DNA of 64,000 nt from Rhizomucor pusillus (lineage: Eukaryota; Mucoromycota; Mucoromycetes; Mucorales; Lichtheimiaceae). Each line of letters begins with the position of its first letter. Within the stretch, counting starts at the first letter, position 1. Below are positions 50,501-59,688 of this stretch, piece after piece. The position numbers were made by a program, and so were the translations under genes. The stretch is taken from contig FWWN02000695.1 in assembly GCA_900175165.2 (NCBI GenBank), positions 62,001 to 126,000 on the forward strand, given 5' to 3'. Under the pieces are notes generated by a model that did no database searches, was not told where the DNA came from, and was given only the letters and a program-made list of their open reading frames with translations.

Positions 50501-52015
50501 ATCGAAACGCAGCTTAACAATGTCACTATGGTATCCAAGAAGCAAATTGAGCAGGCACTTCAAGCTCATACTGTCACTGTGGAAGCTGAGTCTCGGACTC
50601 AAGAACAAGAGTCCAAAGACATCAATGTTGTTGCAGTCGTCCATGAGACAGCTGAAGAGGCCCGCGAGCGTACTCAAAAGGAGATGGCACTTATTGTTCA
50701 AGAAACCCAAGTTAAGCTCTCTGGATGGCTTGAGATTCTTATCAAGAACATCAAGTCATTGCTTCGCCGCGAGAACTGTGATGTCGAAAAGGAGCTTGCA
50801 ATCCTGATTTCTGCAGCTGACAAAGACTCCAAGCTCATCTTTGAAAACGCCAAGACCAGACTTGTTTCTGTCGGTGACTCTTTGGCTGCTTCTCACGTTG
50901 ATGTTGAAGTTGCAACCATCCTTGCAAAGACTCAAACGCAGACTCTCAACTCTCTAGATACCATCAAAGGTGCGGTCTGGAGCAAGGTCACTACTTTGCA
51001 ACACATTGTCTCTACATCTCGTGACGAGGATATCTCTGTCATCGAAGAGCGCATCAACAACCGAGCAACTCTTATCAAGCAGAGTGTAGACCATTCTTTG
51101 GAATACATCTCGGGAGCAGTCATCACCGCAGCTTATGAAGGCAAGACCGTCACTTTGGTCGAGAGCACTGAGATTCCTGAATCCTTCAAGACCGTCCGTG
51201 CCTTTGCATTCGACTTGGTCGGCGCTGTTGCTGACTACCGCGCATCGGTTGCACGTGTCTGGCAAGAGATTATCAAGACCAAGACCAACACTCACCGCTA
51301 CGAGATTGATTTAGTCGCCTTTGTCGATCAATGGTATCTCAAGTTCTTGGAACGCAAGAAGAATTGGACCGAAACGGATCAAACCCTTCTCCGCGTCATA
51401 TTGCTTGAACTTCTCAAGGAACGCTCCTTGGAATGCGGATTTAAAGATTCTGAAATTGATCTTCTCTGTGGTGTCTGGCGCCGTCTTTCCCTCTTCCACG
51501 ATGCTTCGGCTGGTATCCGCCGTATCAAGAGCCAACAGCACGGTGGCATGATTGCAGTATCCTTCTCACCATTCTTCTCTACATCTACATTGGTTGATCT
51601 TGCTCGCACTGGATGTCTCTGCTTGCATGCCCAGTTCGGTGCTGATATTATCACTTCTATTGGCAACAACTCTGCTGACAGCATCTCTCGACTTTTGGGA
51701 TTGCAACAAGCCGAAAACCTCGCAGTCGTCTCTTCTAACGCTCTAGTCCTCCAGCTTGCAAAGGCACATGGCGCTCGCACTGTTCACATCCATCGATCTG
51801 AGGAGGCTCACGTTGGTAGCGGCGAAACTACTCAGTTCGACGTTGAAATGGACGGCCTCGATATGCTTGCAGAAAGCTTTGAAGTCATGCTTGAACAAGA
51901 AGAAATCAAGAAAGTTTCATCAAGCGCTGCTGCTCCCTCTCGCTCTTGGTTCCAGCGAATTGTGGACACCGCTTCTGGTGCTACTGAAACTGTCCAAAAG
52001 GCTGTCATCGGTTAG
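29598..52015 (+). CDS. Gellin-like giant protein (about 6,894 aa, 26 exons)
   Basis: Gellins are cytoplasmic Mucoromycota proteins with ten beta-trefoil (Gll) domains. Under flow they unfold and assemble, gelling leaking protoplasm at wounds. Exons, all in frame: 29598-29619, 29682-29861, 30136-30480, 30552-31292, 31358-31594, 31655-31903, 31962-32483, 32554-32847, 32915-35143, 35217-35741, 35795-38224, 38280-40810, 40868-41896, 41949-44135, 44197-45495, 45556-46611, 46676-48154, 48213-48290, 48349-48462, 48522-48759, 48816-48890, 48948-49070, 49128-49213, 49264-49471, 49535-49597, 49671-52015. Exon 16 could start at 45538, and the 57-base intron 48891-48947 may be retained. Residues 8-1860 hold exactly ten trefoils, about 1950-6600 helical repeats and linkers, and 6620-6854 a degenerate HAD-like domain. 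Codon bias is strong (AAG, C-ending), suggesting abundant protein. The length includes about 132 residues of gap. The Gellin call rests on domain count and type. Confidence 0.87.
29682..36045 (+). other. Ten tandem Gll-type beta-trefoil domains
   Basis: Domains lie at about 29682-30365 (with intron), 30620-31070, 31110-31580, 31690-32185, 32280-32820, 32940-33405, 33490-34010, 34330-34815, 34930-35500 and 35520-36040. Most follow the pattern [SGK]WFFI[KR] near the start, QLWxY near one third, a lobe ending in LDVxGG, QxWxLTxDGxI in the middle and RWxFVLPVFxK at the end. The QxW triplet recalls ricin-B trefoils. Domains 5 and 9 are the most diverged and lack the closing PVF. An acidic linker separates domains 7 and 8. 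Confidence 0.87.
34030..34290 (+). other. Acidic low-complexity linker between trefoils 7 and 8
   Basis: About 85 residues rich in Glu, Asp and Ser, including EEEEDDDDDDDEIEE, followed by a basic Ser/Arg patch. It divides the trefoil array into 7 + 3. Confidence 0.85.
38755..40090 (+). repeat. Linker with hydrophobic Gly/Ala segments and ETGKV repeats
   Basis: Two Gly/Ala-rich hydrophobic segments (about 38755-38815 and 40008-40065), each next to a histidine cluster, flank about 1.2 kb of degenerate repeats. The repeat unit centres on VxTGKVVxxE followed by Lys/Glu-rich sequence, in about ten copies. It is predicted to be mostly disordered or coiled. Confidence 0.75.
42560..43690 (+). repeat. 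KxEEHK tandem repeat linker
   Basis: Short Lys/Glu/His-rich tandem units such as KKAEEHKAKVDEKKAEEHKK, nearly identical at DNA level, between two helical repeats. The N run lies inside, so the true copy number is unknown. Unit length is about 12-13 codons. Confidence 0.9.
42899..43296. other. Assembly gap (398 N) inside tandem repeats
   Basis: Falls in the KxEEHK repeat of the Gellin-like gene. The frame is the same on both sides, so the stated length preserves the open frame. The assembly probably collapsed here because the units are nearly identical. Confidence 0.98.
51180..51900 (+). other. Degenerate haloacid dehalogenase-like domain at the Gellin C-terminus
   Basis: Residues about 6620-6854. 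AFAFDLVGAVADYRASV matches the type II haloacid dehalogenase motif I (FDVFGTVVDWRxSV): the first aspartate and the glycine are kept but the threonine is lost. IAVSFSPFFSTSTL stands where motif II (LSNGN) should be, the motif III lysine segment is missing, and VVSSNALVLQLAKAHGARTV matches the VSSNAWDxxGAKxFGFxTV block without its aspartate. The fold is probably kept and the enzyme dead. Confidence 0.75.
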
Positions 52016-52065
52016 ATAGACGAAGTGTATCTTTGAAATGTCATATTCTTTATCCAATTTGCATG

Positions 52066-52071
52066 AATAAA
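52066..52071 (+). terminator. Polyadenylation signal AATAAA of the Gellin-like gene
   Basis: AATAAA 51 bases past the stop codon. Confidence 0.6.
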
Positions 52072-52353
52072 ACGTATGTGTTATCATAAAAAACAAGTTA
52101 TCCTCTTACGAGTTATTTGGAGGACTATAAGCTATATCGGATGGAAAATCCTTATTTTCGTCTATAGAGTAGCATCCTTGATACGGATAGACGTGAATAC
52201 AGGCGCCTGCAATTTGGACAATTTTTGTGCCTGTTGATCAGCTCAGCGGAGCAGAAATGCAGAAAGCCTCGTGTGTGTCACATCAAGCGCAGACATTGTC
52301 CGCTCAAACACAAGCATTATCGGGAGGAGGTCACTGTGTACAGTGCGTGTGCA

Positions 52354-55300
52354 ATGGAGCAGCCAACACGCGATACGCAACAAGAGAATGGTGGCACCAC
52401 TAATATGCACCGCGACCCAAACGCTTCGCAGCAGCAGCAGCGAGAGAACGGCGGCACGCAAGCGAACGACTCTGAAATAAATGATCGCAGGCGATCAGAC
52501 TCCAACATTTTCGGCTCTGCGGCAGTCACTGTGCGAAACGGTCGCGATGATACTACTTCGGCACCGCAGAGTTACAGTAAGCGACGGCCGTCACAGCTTT
52601 CGTCTCGTCCAGTTTTGCCCCAGGAAACGTGGCAGCAGCAACGGCTCGGCTCGTTTGGCAAGCGGTATCAACTTACACCGCCTCCCAACAAACCGGCACC
52701 GTCCCAGTTGCAAGAAGATACCTTTTACCAAAACCTGGAAATACGCTTGCACCACTCGGTTGGCAGCATGAGTATCAGTCCATCTAGTCGAGACGTTGTA
52801 TTAGCAGGGTAACGTATCAATGTAACGACGAAATCCATGGATGATATAATTCAACGATCGGCTGTATATTACCAGACGGCAAGGTCTGCTAATTATCGAT
52901 TTGGAGGATCCGTGGTTGCTTCCGCGTATCTTACCCCACTTGTCAAAGTGGGAAGTCGCCGATGTCCAATGGAGTCCATATATTTCTCGAGAGTCTTGGG
53001 TGGCATCAACGGTAAGCGTACACTTGTCGATTCTTCAAAGATTATAATTCTCACACAGCAATCAACTTTTACCAGTCAAATCAAAAGCTGCTCGTTTGGA
53101 ACCTCAATTATTCTGGGACCCAAGCTATAGAGCACGTATTGCATGCGCACTCAAGAGCGATCACCGATATCAACTGGTCCCCGCATCACCCGGATATGCT
53201 GGCAACATGTTCTGTAGATACCTATGTTCACATATGGGATTTACGGTGCGCCGGCCAATCGAAAGATGATCAGTCTATGCGACCAGCACACTCATTTACT
53301 TCCTGGAACGGTAAATTTCTACATCGAAAGAACAAAGAGCGTCGAACTTAACTATTCAATCTTCTTGATGTCTGAACAGCGGCAACGACTCAGGTCAAGT
53401 TTAATCGCAAAAGTGAATACCTATTGGCTTCCGCGCACGACAAGGATGTCAAGATATGGGATATTCGAGTAAGTCTGTGAAAAGTTTTTACATTTACATC
53501 GTAATATTCACCTTGCTCTTGATTTTATAGAAAGGAGCCATACCTGTAACCAGCATCGAAGCACACACGAAAAAAATATATGGAATAGATTGGAGTCGAC
53601 ACAACAGCCACGATATAGTCACATGTAGTCTGGACCAACTAGTCAAGTACTGGAATATCAATTTTCCCGAGAAAGAGCAAGAAACCATCATGACAAATAC
53701 ACCTGTTTGGCGTGCAAGAAACACGCCATTCGGCAACGGTGTGCTGACAATGCCGCAGCGATCGGAAAATACCTTGTACCTATACAGTCGCTCTTCACCG
53801 GGGGAACCAGTGCATGCTTTTGAAGGCCATACAGATATCGTGAAAGAATTTGTGTGGCGCTGGAAAGGCGGTGCAGGCAACGATGGTGGTGGTGACGATC
53901 GCGAGTTCCAACTGGTGACTTGGTCAAAGGATCAAAACCTAAGATTATGGCCTATCACCGAGGATATCATGAAGGTAAATGAATGGAAAGTTAGGAAAAT
54001 GTTTTCATACAGATGATAAACATATTCCTGGAACACTTTCTGTAGTCTGTGGGACATACACCTAGTAGCAAGAGAACAACGGCGCGAGTGCCTGTTACGG
54101 CGGACGAACCAAGAGGTTCGTATCCATCGCGCTCGTTCCAACAAGTACCGGACGAGGCTGGAGAAACTCCAACGACAGAATCGTTTCTGCTGTCATCTAG
54201 CACATCCTTGCAGGGCGGCCCTGGTGGGAACGAAGTTGCGAATGCTGGCGCGGTTCCTTTCAGGAACGGCGGTGCTTCCACTGGGTTTACGAGTGGATAC
54301 GATGTTATATCGGGCGCATATCGTGAACAGAGATACGCTATCAACCCTTTGTTGTGGATGCAAAACGTCAAAAAGGTTGGACCGCCGAGTGAACTCAAGA
54401 ATGCAAAGCTTGCAGAGAATACATACCAAACCGTGGCAGAGGAAATGGCTACCGTTTTGCCCAAATATGCAAACGCTGGTGTCAAAATTGAAAAGGTACA
54501 AGAAACTGAATCGGATAACATAGCAAAGTGTCCCTCATTATCTCTATATAGGCTCACCCTGCAAATCGATGCTGCACAATTTCTTTGCAAGGACCGTGGT
54601 CAGATACCGGTGCAGCATTCTTACGGATCACGATCCGGTTCAGCGCCCAGTACCCGGATAACAAACCTCCAGAATTCGAGATACAAAAGAACAGCATGAT
54701 GTCAATATACCATCGTGCGCATATGTTGCAGGATCTCAATAATTTAGCTGCAAGCTACACTTCGAAAAAGCGATGGTGTCTGGAAGCGTGCATCCGCTAT
54801 CTACTTGGAGAAACCAGTCAAGAAGAAGCTGACCTGGAGCTGGGTGAACATGCTAGGGGAAAAGCAAATGAAGCAGGAGGATTCGGAAACTGGAATGGCA
54901 CTTCGGGCGGCGGAGCAGGTATCGATAACGGTGATTCGGACGAGGAGTTCTTTGGAGGTGCACCGTTCCTTGGGATGGGCGGCGGCGCAGCTGGTGGAGC
55001 GTTTGGAGCATCAGGCAAAAGATCCAGTATGCAAAGTGAAAAGGGCATCGTCGTGGACATGTCGACAAAGCAAAGCGCGGACGAAAAGGTGCCCTTCCCT
55101 CGACTCTGCGGTGGTGTATTTTCTGGCAACGGTAAGAACTTGAAAATGTCGTATTTGTATATGCGAGTTCAATAATCTATTCTTTCAAGGACAACTCGTA
55201 TGTTTCTTTTCGACTCTGAGAGTACGCGATGCAAAGCGTCGCGAGAGCCGCAAAGGCAGACCTGAATCTGACCAAGAGCCCAGTCCAACAAGCAACAACA

Positions 55301-57310
55301 GCAATGCAGAGTACTTTGAGAACACTTACAGCGACTTTTACAAACATCCCAGAACGTATGAGCAATTTGAAGAGTACAAGGAAATTGCAGCCATGTCACG
55401 GCAAGGCAGGAATGCGACTGTTTTGGTTGGTGGATCCGGCGGTGCGTTTGGAGAATATGCCTACGACGATGATCCAGACGATATGGATGACGGCCTGGCC
55501 ACAATGACATCTCTGTACCTGAAACCAGATGTAACGTTTCACTCGAGTGCATATGACCAAATAAATATGGCGTACATACTCATTACGTTGAAAATCGTAG
55601 GGACTCGCTTTGGGTGGATCAATTAGCAACGGCGAAGATCTCATGTACCGTGGTAGCAAGGCCGAACGCATCACACATCAAGTCAATATAATGGATCTCA
55701 GCAACTTGATGCCGTTCGATTCTGTGCTTGCCACCGAATACAAGTATGATACCGATGTCGCTGTAACCACTATCTCGTATTGTTCTCATTTTCCATCCTT
55801 GTTAGATTATCGTTTGAGAATCCATATTCGGTGTGCGCTCACAACGCTGCAGTGTGCCGCAAACATGGTCGCATCGACTTGTCACGTGTATGGTATCTGG
55901 CAGCGGAGATATTACGGGAATGTGTACCCATTGGTCTTTTGGAGGAAGGCGAGCTGTCATCTTCGTCTGATGCAGAAAGAGACTGGGCTCAGGTAAAAGC
56001 CATCTTATATCGACGTCGCTTGCAATACAGCAAAGAGAAGGCTGCGATCATGAAGAGTGTAAAAAAGCGTAAAGTCAAGTGGGGACTACATCCGTTCGGA
56101 CAAAAACTGGTTAAGAATCTGTGAGTTAGCTACTCTTATTGACATGGTGTTCTTTTCCTTGGCTAAATGTCTATATCAAGTTTGCAACATTTTATCAAAG
56201 TAGGCGATATACAAACTGCTGCCATGCTCTCTTGCACTTTCCAGATACCCTCCTCCATCCTCAAGGCTTACAATCAATCCACTAAAAAGGCATGCTATTA
56301 TACTTTTTCTTTTTGGCTTACCGTAACTGATCATACTAATACGTCTAATGTGCTTACAGATAAATCCATTGGATGGTGTCGGACTTGGCACTAACAAGCA
56401 ACCAGTGCGATCGCAAGCATTGCACAGGACAGGGTCCGGGCCTATACCGCTGAACGCAGATTCCACGGAGCGAGTGACGACCACCCAACTGAGCTCTTCG
56501 TATGGTCCACGTGGAGTCAATTTCCTCTCTTACTTCTGGGACTCTTCACCGCAAGGAAGCAAGATAACGGAACCGAGTTTTGAAACCAGTGCTGCAGCAG
56601 CTGTGACATCGAGCTCACCAAAGAGCTTTGCACGACCTTTCTCCGGTGCATTCGCAATGCAACGGCTGCCTAGCAACACCGCACCGGGCTTGCGCAATCC
56701 TCCAGGCTCACCTCATACCCCAACCACGCTCATACCACCGATTCCATTGACATCAACCATTGTGGCATCCAAAGTGTTCGACAAAGAAGGCAAAACTGTG
56801 CACTCTGAAGAAATGACAATAGAGTTTACAAACTTGGACAGCCTGGATGTGCATCAGGCGTATCCGTACACAAGCGACGTACCGTTAATTGATCCAATGG
56901 ATGCTGCGCAGCTTGATATCTTGCGGCTTTCGTATGCAGACATGTTGTATCGTTGGGGCCTGTTAGAACAGAGGGCACAGGTGCTAAAGTTTTTGACCAA
57001 AGTGCCGGCATTCTCCAAGGACAATAATCAGCTAGCGGAACAAGCAACGATGACGACGGCGACCATGCAAATACAGATTCGTTGCTATGTCTGCGGTTTC
57101 GAAATTTCAGACAGAGAAAGGGTATGCTACAATTGCCGCAAACGCAGGAACCAGATCAAATGCAGCTTGTGCCACGTGCTGGTCAAGGGCACCGTCAACT
57201 TTTGCATGAAGTGTGGGCACGGTGGACACAGTACGCATATCAAACAATGGTTCCAGCAAAGTGATGTTTGTCCTACTGGATGTGGATGTGCCTGCATTCT
57301 TGATAATTAG
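52354..57310 (+). CDS. WDR59: WDR59/Mtc5 homologue, SEACAT (GATOR2) subunit
   Basis: Subunit of the vacuole-associated SEA complex that relays amino-acid status to TORC1. A multi-exon gene. The first exons run 52354-52808, 52876-53011 and from 53076. After a Gln/Ser-rich N-terminal region comes a WD40 propeller (LLIIDLEDPWLLPR, VADVQWSP, ITDINWSPHHPDMLATCSVD, KDVKIWDIR, LVTWSKDQNLRLWPI). An RWD domain follows (about 54390-54830), then a C-terminal zinc-binding module at 57080-57300: CYVCGFEIS, CYNCRKR, CSLCHVLVKG, CMKCGHGGHSTHIKQWF, CPTGCGC. That module is diagnostic of WDR59. Several internal exon joins were followed by homology only, so the internal structure is approximate. An in-frame ATG at 52225 is less likely as start. 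Expected length is above 1,200 residues. Confidence 0.92.
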
Positions 57311-57377
57311 CAACATAGCTACAAATTAGTGTACTGTACATAAAAAAAAAGTTATAGAAGAGGATTTATATATTGTA

Positions 57378-57383
57378 AATAAA
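57378..57383 (+). terminator. WDR59: Polyadenylation signal AATAAA of WDR59
   Basis: AATAAA 68 bases past the stop codon. Confidence 0.55.
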
Positions 57384-58519
57384 TATCCGTTTTTACCTAT
57401 AACTTTCAATAGCAGAAAAAATCTAGAACCAACGAATATCTGCTGACTCCAGACCATTACCGTTCCGCAGAAAGCGGATGGTGGGATTTGGAGACAGAGT
57501 TGCCATGCATATTCATGATTTTCATCTAGGCGGATCGAGTTTTGTGCTTACACTCCTTTGAAGGCGAACAACATTCACAACTTCGCTTGCTTACTATTGA
57601 TCTACCGCCTTCGATCATACCGTTGCCGGTACATCTTCGATATCCGACGAAAAGGTGACTGTCTTGCAGGATAGATAAGAAATCTGTGGAACTGAGAAGT
57701 ATGATTAGCATGTCAAAGCACAAGCTATCTTTGGATTCTGAGCAGCCGTTGAAATGATCGACAGGATGTCTTGGACAGGGCAATATACGATTCAACTTTC
57801 AGCACTGTAAATAAAGGACCAGCTGTGACTACTATTATATGATTTTCTACCACTTGTTCACCGGGTCTGCATCATTTTCTGTCTTCTACAATCAGGAACC
57901 CTTCTCGCGCACACGTCTGTGCATGCATATTTCATAATAATCTTAATAAGGGAAAGACTAACCTTATTACGTCTAGCCACAAACAATCGCGCTGATTTCC
58001 TCCTCCAGTCTCGATGCCAAGCGCTCCAGGAACACACACAACCCCCGAGCTTGGCGGAGGTAGCAAGTGCTGGATCACTTTACTGCTGCGGTTCACATGG
58101 GGGACGCATCTGCCGCGAACAGCTTTGGCTGGGATCTTGCGAGATAAACTATCCAATGATGAACGCCGGAACGACCATGGCTCAATCACATCTCATTACG
58201 CACACAAAAGTATAAGATGACGATGATGATGAACCTGGAAACCAAAAGTAACCAAATATAGGTATTTCCGGAAAAAGCTTGGCGAACCATGCAAAAAAAG
58301 GCAATCCCTATTTTCTGACTTGCGACGACTTTGGCGCATATATAAAAGAGCGAGCCAGATTCACGACTACTTACTCCCTGCATCCTCACTTTTTCCCTTA
58401 TTACTACTACAAAAAAAAGAATGAGGTGATTATTGGTTGCTGCCAACGCTGCTGCTGCAAAATCAAGACTGACATTTTCATGCTTTGCCAGCCAACCTGA
58501 AGCTACCGCTCCCACCACC
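57384..58519. other. Intergenic with the CYSTM gene promoter
   Basis: No coding exon supported. A strong TATA box sits at 58339-58348. The last 150 bases read as a pyrimidine-rich leader. Confidence 0.6.
58339..58348 (+). promoter_or_regulatory. TATA box of the CYSTM gene
   Basis: TATATAAAAG, 172 bases upstream of the ATG at 58520. A strong TATA box suits a stress-inducible small gene, but inducibility is an inference. Confidence 0.6.
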
Positions 58520-59040
58520 ATGAACGCCTACCCCACCACTCAGGCCATGGACGTTTCTGCCAACAATGCAAACAACGCTACTGAGCAGCTCCAAAAGGAA
58601 GATGGTAAAGCTGTCTGCTTGACACAATGACCACTTGATCCCATTACTGACAGCCAGTTCCTACTTAGCTGCCGCTACTTCTTCCATGCTTAGGTGAGCC
58701 CGCGCAACCAAGACAACAGAATGTGCATATATGCGATGACTGATGACATTTGTAAAGATTGCGAGGTGGTGGATGCGTCAAGGACTGCTTGGCAACTATC
58801 TGCTGCTGCTGTGCTCTTGAAGCCATCTGCTGGTAATGTCACTATTATTTGTTTTTATATGCATACGCCTATTTGCCGAATCATTACTGATCTCGTGCCA
58901 TTTCTTTCTCTTTTATTTCTCAACCCACCCCAATTCTATAGCTGTAAGTATAAAGCCAAAAAGGGGCATAATTGATTTACGACATCTGATATCTAACGAC
59001 TCGAATTTTTGCAGGCGAGATTGACGAAATTTGCTGCTAA
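58520..59040 (+). CDS. CYSTM-family cysteine-rich membrane micropeptide (70 aa)
   Basis: CYSTM proteins are very small, tail-anchored, palmitoylation-prone peptides linked to stress tolerance in fungi and plants. Exons 58520-58604, 58669-58693, 58758-58832, 58942-58943 and 59015-59040 join to 70 residues. The N-terminal half is hydrophilic (Asn, Gln, Thr). The C-terminal module reads RGGGCVKDCLATICCCCALE followed by more cysteines, matching the family's Gly-then-Cys-rich hydrophobic helix. The fourth exon is only two bases (CT), with ideal splice sites on both sides (TCTATAG|CT|GTAAGT). With it the frame ends in EIDEICC and TAA. Without it the frame shifts and stops after CWRD. The family call is firm; the microexon is an inference from frame and splice sites. 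Confidence 0.83.
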
Positions 59041-59688
59041 ATCTCTAAACAAATGTGTGAATCTTTTATCCGTCCGGCCCACGCCCAGTGGCACACTTGT
59101 AGCCTTACTGTATAACGTCGTACAACATTAAAATTTCTATATTTACCCCCTTTTGCGATCGTTATTTATACCGTATTTGGGCATTTTCGGGTTCCTGAAA
59201 AGAGCAAATACTTTGTTGTGTAACGGATAGTGAATCACGCCTGAGACAGGCCTGCATTTGCCGATCAAGATAATCCTTCCATCGTGCTTTTATAAAAGAA
59301 TTTTGTATGTATTGCATATTCTCACTACAGAATAGCATTAACTCGGCATAGTCTTGCTAAACTGCCTCTCGGTCGTTGCATTAACCAGGCTTTATTGTCA
59401 CAGGGAGACAACGTGACAACTTGTCAAAAAGTAAATAATCTTGAATGAAATAAGGCTATATCTTTCTTTTCATCTTGCTCTTTCTACTCTCTATTTCTTG
59501 GCGTCAATTCCGTTTTTCCTGCAACAAACCGCAGCTGGTGGTAATATGAGGCATTTTACTAGCGTATGAGCGTCTTTTTTTATTTGTTTTGTAAATGCTC
59601 AGCAAAAAGAGATATGCATATTGACCCGCTATTATTTTGCGTATGCAGGGTTAAATTATGTACACAGACATTGTTACGAGGGGGTGGA
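59041..59688. other. Shared 3' flank of the CYSTM and SET genes
   Basis: AT-rich sequence between convergent genes. No exon seen. Confidence 0.55.

Larger units (their letters stand above)
36290..51140 (+). repeat. About twenty copies of a ~130-residue helical repeat
   Basis: Copies begin near 36300, 36750, 37190, 37770, 38290, 40340, 40925, 41455, 42055, 43710, 44330, 45065, 45630, 46180, 46800, 47260, 47715, 49685, 50180 and 50640. The best-conserved middle copies run VEHVKTTVRSWYxKLMxxV, xRAAKGGxNASxDIExIVAKA, a TEWAKGL helix, QIKxIGIQVAASG, and end in KCDxSVTIQVE. Two alternating types exist: A (VCDKA, STTEWAKG, VKERxSGYI) and B (ETLxWAKG, IQAIGIQASAAG, LVExTQ). The first five and last three copies are divergent. 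I know no named family for this repeat. Confidence 0.8.

Noticed and set aside
36290..51140. Helical repeats as LEA, apolipoprotein or spectrin repeats
   Set aside because: Composition and length are only loosely similar. The conserved RSWYxKL, TEWAKGL and KCD motifs do not belong to any of them.
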